Assembly: GCA_037103525.1 (NCBI GenBank)
Contig: JAZKLR010000566.1
Location: 372,001-436,000 of the forward strand
Direction of reading: 5' to 3'
DNA: 64,000 nt
Source of the DNA: Ganaspis brasiliensis
Taxonomy: Eukaryota; Arthropoda; Insecta; Hymenoptera; Figitidae
The notes under the pieces are model-generated. The model had not been told where the DNA came from. It was given only the letters and a program-made list of their open reading frames with translations, and searched no databases. The position numbers and the translations under genes were made by a program. Below are positions 1-9,300 of the stretch, piece by piece; within the stretch, counting starts at the first letter, position 1; each line of letters opens with the position of its first letter.

Positions 1-316
1 TAGTAGATATTTTACTTTAAAATTAGTAGTTTTCTACTATTAATTAGTAGTTTTTGACAAAAAAATATAGAAATGTTTCACTATTTCATAGTAACAGATT
101 TCTCGCTAATTCATTAGTAGAAAATCACTAATTCAGATTTAGAGAGAGAAATCACATAAGAACTAATGTATATTACTAAGTAGGATCTTAGCTATTATGG
201 TACATCAGATCTTACGTAAAGCTTTTAAATAGGAATATGAAATTGAAGAAGATATAGCACTATTAATTTTATGAATTTGAACGTCGTAAGAAGTAATAAC
301 AATAACTTAATTACAG

Positions 317-358
317 TATTGAATTGCCCGCATCTTTTTGAAGAATTACCAGGCCAAT
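317..358 (+). CDS. Micro-exon a (42 nt, phase 1-1)
   Basis: The exon follows the acceptor TTAATTACAG and precedes the donor GTAAAGG. It reads LNCPHLFEELPGQ after a 2-nt codon remainder and leaves one T for the next codon. The downstream intron begins with a block (ATTATTAAAAATCTT) shared with the introns after exons b and c, which is the main reason to regard it as a duplicate. It is 3 nt shorter than its sisters and its donor is weaker. Confidence 0.42.
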
Positions 359-3300
359 GTAAAGGTATTATTAAAAATCTTAATTATACAGCGCATTAAT
401 TAATATACTCGCTAGCTAACGCTACATCTCGATTGATGTTTTCATTGTAGTATTTCTTACAAAGGTGAACCTTTCATAAAATTTTTGCTTTATTTATTGT
501 TTTACAATTTTTATATTTACTGTAAAATAAATTTCTATTTTGTTTTGGTAATATATTTTAAGAATTAAGAATATATTTAAGGATGATAAACTTCCGAAAA
601 CGATATACTTTGGAGCATAAAAAACTACCATAATTCACGGATTTTTGATATTATCTCATAAAATAATCAAAGTATCAAAAAATATTTTTGCCAAAAGTTG
701 TAGATCTTATAAAAATACACATTTAATACTATATAAATTTTTTCATAAACTTGTTACCTAGGAATTTTTAGAGTTACTGAAAAGGAATTTTATGTCAAAT
801 TTCGTAAATTCAAAATGGCGGATCCAATATGGCGGCCGAAAAATTGAAAAATCTTTTAGATTCGCCCAACATTGGTTACCGCGGGGAATTTTAGGGTCGC
901 TTATTATAAATTCAGTGTAAAAGTTTCCTAAATGAGCCGTTTTTTGAACCTGTGCACTAGCTATCCTGTACGGATAATGTTAATTCGGATTCCAAATGGG
1001 GGCTAACCATCCTAGTCAGCTGTGGACAACATGGGTTCCGGCAGGAATAGGACACTCCTGCCTTCTTCGTTTTTCTAAGTTGGTGTGGAGTATTCTCTAT
1101 CTAAGGTTGGCGCCCGATGGACCGGTTGTCTGTTCGGGCTGACTAACAACACCAAACTAGTAAAAATGGAAAGTGCGGATCAAAACACACCACCCCAGGC
1201 AGGCCCCTCTTCTGAGGGTGATCCTGCCGTTGGTTCCGATCGGGTGAAAGCTCCGGTGGCCAACGCTGGCTTCAAGGATTCTGGGGAAAGCCAATCTCAC
1301 TTGCTGTCTAGTACAGCTGAAAATAGTATGGAGATCGATAACAAGTTTATGTCAAATACGAAATTTTTCGAAATTATCGCCAACGACTTGGCCGGTGTTT
1401 CAAAGATATTTGAGGACATAAAAAGGGCATCGGAACCCAGAAAAATATAAAAAAGGAGGTCCAAAAAGGCATCCAGGACCTAGCGGACGTTTTTGATAAA
1501 ATCAGCTAAAATTTGCGATTTGTCCAAATGCCGACCCGGAAGTCGGCAAAAACAACTGCAAAGAATGGTCCTCAGGAAAAAATAGAAGTAGAAAAAAGCG
1601 CCCGCGTATCGAGGGGGACAAGCCAGATGATAGTCGCTCGATAGTACGGGAAAAGAAACTTAGACGCAGGGCCCCATTTGCATCGAATCTGGAGAGAGGG
1701 AAACCGAAAGAGCAGATTTCTGCTCCGGCAAAATCTCCTGCCAGGATCTATACAGATATGGTATTAGGGTCAGTTCCTATGGAGAGCGACGGCTTTATAC
1801 CTGTCACAGATAAGAAGAAAGAGGCCAAGGAAAAGAAGGCTGCTGAGAGAAAGATCCAATTGGCAGAGAAGAAAATTTCTTCTAAGACGAGGATGAAAGA
1901 GGCCGTCAAAATCTTAGCAGAGTCTTCGGAGGCCTACGATGAGATACTCCGCGCCATGAAATCGTCGATTAATCCAGAGCAGTTCGGCGCGGAGGTACTT
2001 AAAGTCAGGAGGACCATCAAAAAGGAGGTCCACATTGTCGTAAAAAAGGGAGGAAAGAACTCTGAAATTGCTGAAGCTCTTACTGCGGTATTGCAAAATA
2101 AGGCGGAAGTGTTTGCCCTAATTAACAAAAAAACCGTCGAGATTCAAGGTCTTGACGAGACAACCACGGAAGAGGACGTTGTTACTGCTCTCAGGGCTAA
2201 GCTTCAGAACGCCAATCCGGATAGGATAGGTTGCCTGGATTAATGCAGCAATCAGGCAACACGCCGAAGTCCCGAGGTGCCAAAAGTGATTAGGATACGG
2301 ACACGGGACTCGCGCATGCAAAGGCCCCGACAGGCTTAAAAACTGTCAGAAATGCGGCGGCGCAAGTCACCTGGCCAAGGCCTGTAACGTAAACGAGCCA
2401 AAGTGTATAACGTGCTCCGACTTGGGAAAATCCAGTCTCGAACATTGGACTGGTAGTAACGCCTGCCCGGCGTACAAGCAGGATCTGCACAAGCTTAAAA
2501 AGGCAAAAACCAAAAGTTTTTGCAGGTTAACCTGCACACAGCGAAGAAAGTCCAGAACCTGATGCTGGTGACAGCCAGTCAGAAGGGGATCGACGTTCTG
2601 TTCTGTAGCGAGCAGAAAAAAAGAAACGATTTCGCCTACTGGTACCAGGATTCATCAGGAAGGGCAGCCATTCAGGTCTTTAACGCCAATTTGCGGGTAG
2701 ACAAGTTTCTGGAGACGAGTAGCGGGTTCGTGTGGGTGGAAATTTCAGGTATACGTATGTATAGCTGTTATTTCTCACCTAACGACCCGCTGACAGCCTT
2801 CGAAGCGAAGATAGATGAACTCGAGTCGAGCCTGCGAGAATCCAGACTGGATGTTCTTGTCACAGGTGATTTTAATGCAAAGTCACCAGACTGGGGTAAG
2901 ACAAGGCTCGACAATAGAGGAATCTTAATCGCAGAAATGGTCTCCAGGAACAATCTGATGGTTGTCAACAAGAGCCAAAAGTGGACGTTTAGGAGAGACC
3001 ATAATATCGGATCAATTATTGATCTTATGATAACGCCTCTCCTAAACAAGCGAAAAAAGGACTCTCTGAGGATCATACCGAAAGTGACCACCATTATATC
3101 AAGTTTTCAGTCTCAGGGGAAAACACATCTAGAGCAATAACACAGGTAGCTTCCTGTAAGAACGGCGCTAGGTGGAACATTAAGAAACTAGACGTCAAGA
3201 AGTTCGGCCGGTCCCTCGAAGAATCCTGCCTCATTGAGGAACTAGGATGGGTGAAGAGGTCGAACAATCTGGAAGGAGAGGTGCGGACGGTGAAAAATAT

Positions 3301-6300
3301 AATTATCACCGCATGCGACGCGTCAATGCCGCGTCGCAGAAGCACCGCTCTCAGAAGACGTAATGTATACTGGTGGCCAGAAGAGTTGGCCTCTTTGTGA
3401 AAAGCATTTGTCAGAGCAAGAAGAAGATACGACCGTTCTAACGGAGATTCTATGCTAAAGAACGCAAATAAAGAAGCCAAAAGGATCCTCAGAAAGGAGA
3501 TCCCAAGGTCACAGAGAAGGTGTTGAAAGCGCTTAATTGACGACGTCGAGAAGGTCCCATGGGGTCTGGGCTATAAAATCGCCACCAATAAATTAGTGAC
3601 GAAGCAAAAGACCCCCGGCCTGGACAATCCCAATTGAGTGCGGGAAATAATAAAGGGCTTGTTTCCACCAGCAGAACCATGGCCTAGGATGGACTGGAGT
3701 GCCTGTCAAGTTGGTGAGGAGAAACTCTTCACTTTTTCAGAGCTTCACAAAGCCAGCAAAAGATTGAAGCCAGGCAAGGCGTCTGGAATCGATAGGATAA
3801 GCAACTAGATCCTTAAACAAGTGATCGTTGCTTCACCCCAGATAATTCTAGATTGCTTCAACAAATGCCTAAAAAGAAGAGAGTTCTTCCGCGACTGGAA
3901 AAGACAGAGGCTGGTCCTCCTAAGGAAAGGTAACAAACCTCTAGATAGGGTCTAATCCTACAGGCCAATATGCCTGCTAGATACAATGGGTAAACTACTA
4001 GAGGACATGGTTCTGCAGAGAATGCAGCTCCACTTGACCGGAGAGAAGAATATATCTGAGCACCAGTTTGGTTTCCGTAAAGGTCTGTCCACTGTAGATG
4101 CCATCCAGGAGTCAGTGGACCTAGCTAGAAAAGGAAAAGACAAACTGGATCCGGAGAAGAAAAAGAGCTTCTGCGCTTTGGTAGCTATAGACATACGCAA
4201 CGCGTTTAATATCGTGCGATGGGAAGATCTCATCAAGTCGATGAGAAAAAAAGAAATACCGCCCTACCTGTTGCAGATAATGGATAATTATCTTAGCGAT
4301 AGGTGGGTAATATATGAGGCAGACACCTGCACTCTGAAGGAAGAGATGCAAAGAGGTGCCCCTCAAGGCTCAAGAATAGGTCCATTCGTATGGAATGTCT
4401 CTTACGATGACTTCTTGCGAATGGGTCTACCTGAATGTGTGGCGATCATCGGCTTCGCGGACGACGCGTTGATCGTATGCACTGCTATGACTGCAGAAGC
4501 TCTTGGATTATTGGCAAACGAATGTCTGCGACTGGCAAAGAGTTGGCTGGATGCCAGAGGTCTTCAAATGACCCTGGATAAAACCGAAGCGCTCATGGTC
4601 ATAAACAGACGTGGTTATGAACTTCCTCGGATCGAAGTAGACGGATTCGAGGTCAAGTGGAGCATGTACATTAAGTATTTAGGAGTGGAACTGCACAAGT
4701 TTCTAAATTTCAAACGCCACATCGCTGTGGCATCTGCTTAAGCCGCTGAATGTGCCCTAAGCTTAGCCCGATTAATGCCGAATATCGGTGGGCCATCCGA
4801 AAATAAAAGGAGATTAGTGGCGAGTGTTTTCCACTCAAAGCTGCTTTATGCAGCACCCGTGTGGGCTCCCTCCCTGCGATCAGACTCTACCCAAACGTAT
4901 AATCTCTGCCTATAGGACAGTATCTGCGAGTGCTGCTCAGGTCCTTGCCGGCGTCCCGTCGGCAGATCTTTTGGCGCAAGAAAGGGATGAACTTTTCCTC
5001 CTTTTCAAAGACAGAAGGTCCACCCGTTATATGGATGACAATAGACCAGGCTTGGGTCCGTAAATAGTCTACTTCACTATAGAATTTACTTTTATAGTGA
5101 ATCAGACTATTTACGGACACAAGCCTGCAATAGACCCAGCAAGGAAAAAATCCGCCGAGATGCAAGAAGCAGACTCGTCGAAAGATGGCAAGCAAGATGG
5201 AGCGGGGAGGAAAAAGGTCGTTGGACACATCGGCTCATACCAACACTCGCCACTTGGATTAACCGAAAGCATGAGGTAGTCTCATACTACCTAATGCAAG
5301 CGCTCTCAGGCCACGGGTGTTTTAACTCGTACCTAGAGCGCTTTAAAAGAAAAGAAAGTGCAGAGTGTGCGTACTGTCAATCCCCAGAGAACGACGCAGA
5401 GCACACGCTCTTCACCTGCAGAGGATGGAGCCCTCAAAGGCAGGTCATGTTCGCCGGTGTTCGCCTGTTAATGACTAGCTCGAAAGAGAATTGGCGGCAC
5501 ATCGAAACCTTCATACTACATGTTATGATGATTAAGGATCTCGATAGCCGCCAAGAAAGGTAGTTCCCGTAAGTCGAGGCAAGACATCCCCTAGACGATA
5601 GCGAAGGGGTATAAGACCACTCAACGAAGGCGATACGCCAGCTAACATAGGGCTAGCCGGGAGTGGTCTTAAGGTCTCCAAATGAGGGTGTGTTTTTAGC
5701 GGGTCGGCAGAACATCGCCACCCCCGCATAATCCTGTAGTACGGGCTTCAGGGTACCTGGTAACAGGTTTTCACATCATACGCAAAAAAAAAGTTACCTA
5801 AATGAAAAATGGAGGATCTAATAAAACAGACAAACTTTTAAGAAGTATTTAAAAACGCATAAAATTGATTATTGAGGGGATTTTGGGGTTACTAATTACT
5901 AACCCGTTGTTAGTTTTTAAAAATACCAAAAGGTGAATCCAATTTTGCGTCCGAAAATTTAAAGAAACTTTAGATTTGACTAACATTGGTTATTTAGGAG
6001 GTTTTAGAATCGCTGATTACGAATCTAATATCAATTTTCAAAAATTTGAAATGGCGGATCCAATATAGCGGATTAACTGACGACAGAAGGGGCTTATTTT
6101 TTTCGAGTTAAATCACTTTTATTTTTGCCATATTGGATCCGACATTTAAAATTTTTAAAAACTAACACCGGATTCGTAATCAGCGACCCCAAAAACCCCC
6201 GAGTAGCAAACTTCAGGCAAATCTAAAATGTTTAGAAAATTGGCAAATTTTATCCATTTTTTTAATATTTTTTTTAAACAATAGAAAGCTGAAGGACCAA

Positions 6301-9300
6301 TCTTGTCAACTTATTTTTAGAGCTCTATCCTTCCTGAAGAGAACGCGCCAAAATTGAATGAAAAATTAAAAAATTAATATCTTGAAAATTTATAGATTGA
6401 TTTTAATGGTTTAAATGTAAATCTCATTGTCTTGAAATGAAGTATAAATGAAATTTTTTCAGAGAAAAATATTGCATTTTTGTAAAAGAATAATTATTTG
6501 TTTGTAAAAAGTTAATAACAAATGATGTTCTGGGTGATATTTTAAGACGAAAAAAACATATTATTTAATTTATAAATAAACAAAAGTACATATAAAATTG
6601 TCTATTTCAGCTATAGACATTTTTATATATATGTCTCTTTTTGTCTACACTTTTGTTTATTTATAAATTAATTAAACAAAAAAATCGACAATTGAAAATG
6701 ACAGTTTTCTAAATAATTTTTTACTGAGCTGCTAAAGAAAAATAATTCAAAATCAATTAAGAATTAGGGGCTGGCGATAATTATGGTAAATTCTCATTTT
6801 AAATCAATCTGCGTGGTACGCAAAGTCAGAGAAAAAGTCTCGCCTAACACCGCTGTACAAATGTTTAAAATTAAGCAATTACAAATCTCGTGCCTTTTTT
6901 TCTAAACGGAATATTTTTCGGAAACGTTTGAAGAATATGTAGTTTCTTTTCGTCTTAAAATATCATTCAGAACACCATTTGTTATTAACTTTTTATAAAT
7001 AAATAAATTTTTTTATAATAAAATGCAATATTTTTCTCTAAAAAAATGTCGCTTATACTTTATTTCGATGAGATTGCCATTTGAACTATTAAAATCGATC
7101 TATAACTTTTCGAGATATTAATTTTTTAACTAAAACCATTTACTAAATTTATAGATAATAACATTAACAAAATTTTTTTGTTTAACAAATTCTTTTAGTA
7201 TGATAATTCTTTATAAAAACCCTATAAACATACCATATTACGACATAAACAAATTTTGTTAGGTTTTGGGTAGCTCTTGTCAGGAATTCTGACCCAAATA
7301 TTAAATAAGAAAAATAAATCAATGAAAAATAAAATAATTATTATTAGCAATAAGAAAGAAACTGAACAATTTAAGGTGGGATATTAAATAAATAATTTGA
7401 ACACATTTTACTTTGAAAAATATCACCTTTGCAATTTCGGTAAAGATTTAGATCACGGTAAAGATTTTCAAAAGCTGTGCGCGCTTTTGGAAAAAAGCTC
7501 ATTTTTAATTTTCTTAATTCAACATCATTAAAACTAATAATAATTTAATTACAGATTGGTTGAATCGTAGGCTTCACAGGGATGAACTGAATCATATAGG
7601 TACGTACTATTAAGAATCTGGTTGATGTACAGTATTGAAGCTTTCTGATAAGATATTTCATATAAAAACATCAATTTGGTTAAACATGATGTACAGCTTA
7701 ATAGCTATCCCAAGAAATTTATAAATACTTTCCTATATAAGAAATAAATTAACTGTCGCCTATCACGCTTACATTCCTTTAAGAAAGACACAAGTATCAC
7801 GGGAAAAAGTAGTACGTAAATGTTTAATTGAAAATACTAGACTTTTGGATAAGGCACAATTTTCTGGAAATTCATAATAGTTTCCTTTAATTATATTAGG
7901 ACTTACTCGAAACAGTAAAAACAACCCCAAAATTTTTTATAATTTAATCAAGGATTTATATACTAGAACTGATATTGCACTAGTACTTGGAAAATTGGTT
8001 AACTTTGCTAGAGTTTATCAAAAGTTTATTTTGATGCTTGTCGAATTTAAGACTTTGTTATATTAAGATATACTTCTATTTTGATTTTGTATTTAATTAA
8101 TTAAATTGTTGAGATGTAATGATTAATAACTATTTCTATTTAATTCTCAAATCGCACATCTAAATTAATATAAAATGGAAAATGAATACAAATTAGAATA
8201 ATAAAATTTAATAAATAAATAAATACGAGTTAGAACAAAATATGCTTAAAATAAAATAAAAGACAGATTTTGGTCGTTAACTATTTACAATTATATTTCG
8301 TCAAAGTCTAAAATTCACAAAAATTTAAGCAAAAATGAAATCATTATAAATTAATCGGCACACACATACATATCCACACAACGATTATTACGTAATTAAC
8401 AGTTAAAAATAATAAATAAATAATTATAAACATGTACATGTAGGAATTACCATCAGATAGAAAATTAAATAAATATAAAAATACAAAAGCAATTTAGACA
8501 GATAAACATTTAAATAGACATAAGACTTATCGATCCAGCGTTTCTTTTTAGTTTCTTTGAGAACGTGGTGCTATTGTTGTAGAGCGTGGTTACCGATGAG
8601 CGGAAATGTGAATTCCCTTTTTCAGTAGCATTATTTTTTTATCGTGGACCACTTTGCTTCATCATTATTATGGGTAATCCAACCTCTCTGATTTCATTTT
8701 TCTTTTGTCCAAAAATCCACCCCATCGTCGTCTCTCACTCCGATATCATCACGTATATTAAAAATCGCCACACAGATTAAAAGATAAGAAAACAAAAAAT
8801 TAACACAAATTACACGAAAACACAAAATAAATAAATTATTTAAATTAAATGAGTACCTCTGTGTTGCCGGCAACACACAAAGTTGTGACGATATCAAACT
8901 GATTGCCAGTAAATGATTGTAAGGACGATGGGAGCGGAAGAAATTTTATTAAATGTGAAATTTATCCCCTCTCCTCGTCGGTCCCCACGCCTTTAATACC
9001 TTTTGGCGCCTAGGTAATGAAGAGACTTGTCATCTTTATTAAATTCAAATTAAAATATTTTAGAGCTGTGCAGAAACTCGAATTTTGCATGGGATTGAAA
9101 TTCGAACCGAACCGAGCCCATGTAAATTCTCATGGAGAGGATCGAATTTTATAATTTTGCACAGCTCTAAAATATTTTCGTCGTAAATATCGAATCCCTT
9201 CAGAGATAGTATTATTATTTAAACTTACGGTTTTACCTACCAACTTGTCAGAGCGGACAAATGTTTTGTGCGATAAACATTAAATGGTCGCAGTTTTATT

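Larger units (their letters stand above)
936..5790 (+). mobile_element. R1-clade non-LTR retrotransposon, near full length, defective
   Basis: The element spans about 4.86 kb between a 15-bp target duplication (921-935 and 5791-5805). It has a 5' leader, a gag-like ORF1 with three CCHC knuckles, an ORF2 with endonuclease, reverse transcriptase and a C-terminal Cys/His motif, a 3' UTR of about 220 bp and a short A-run. The RT sequence GFADDALIV, the GAPQGSRIGPFVWN box and CX2CX8HX4C near the C terminus fit the R1 clade. Many in-frame stops and frameshifts, plus a MITE at 5047-5127, show it cannot make protein. R1 elements proper insert in 28S rDNA; this copy lies in a dispersed repeat, so it is a non-rDNA member or an off-target insertion. 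GC content is clearly higher than in the surrounding DNA. Confidence 0.9.

Noticed and set aside
5032..5279. Open frames ending or starting inside the hairpin at 5047-5127
   Set aside because: Artefacts of the MITE insertion; the true ORF2 frame lies in phase with the downstream Cys/His motif.
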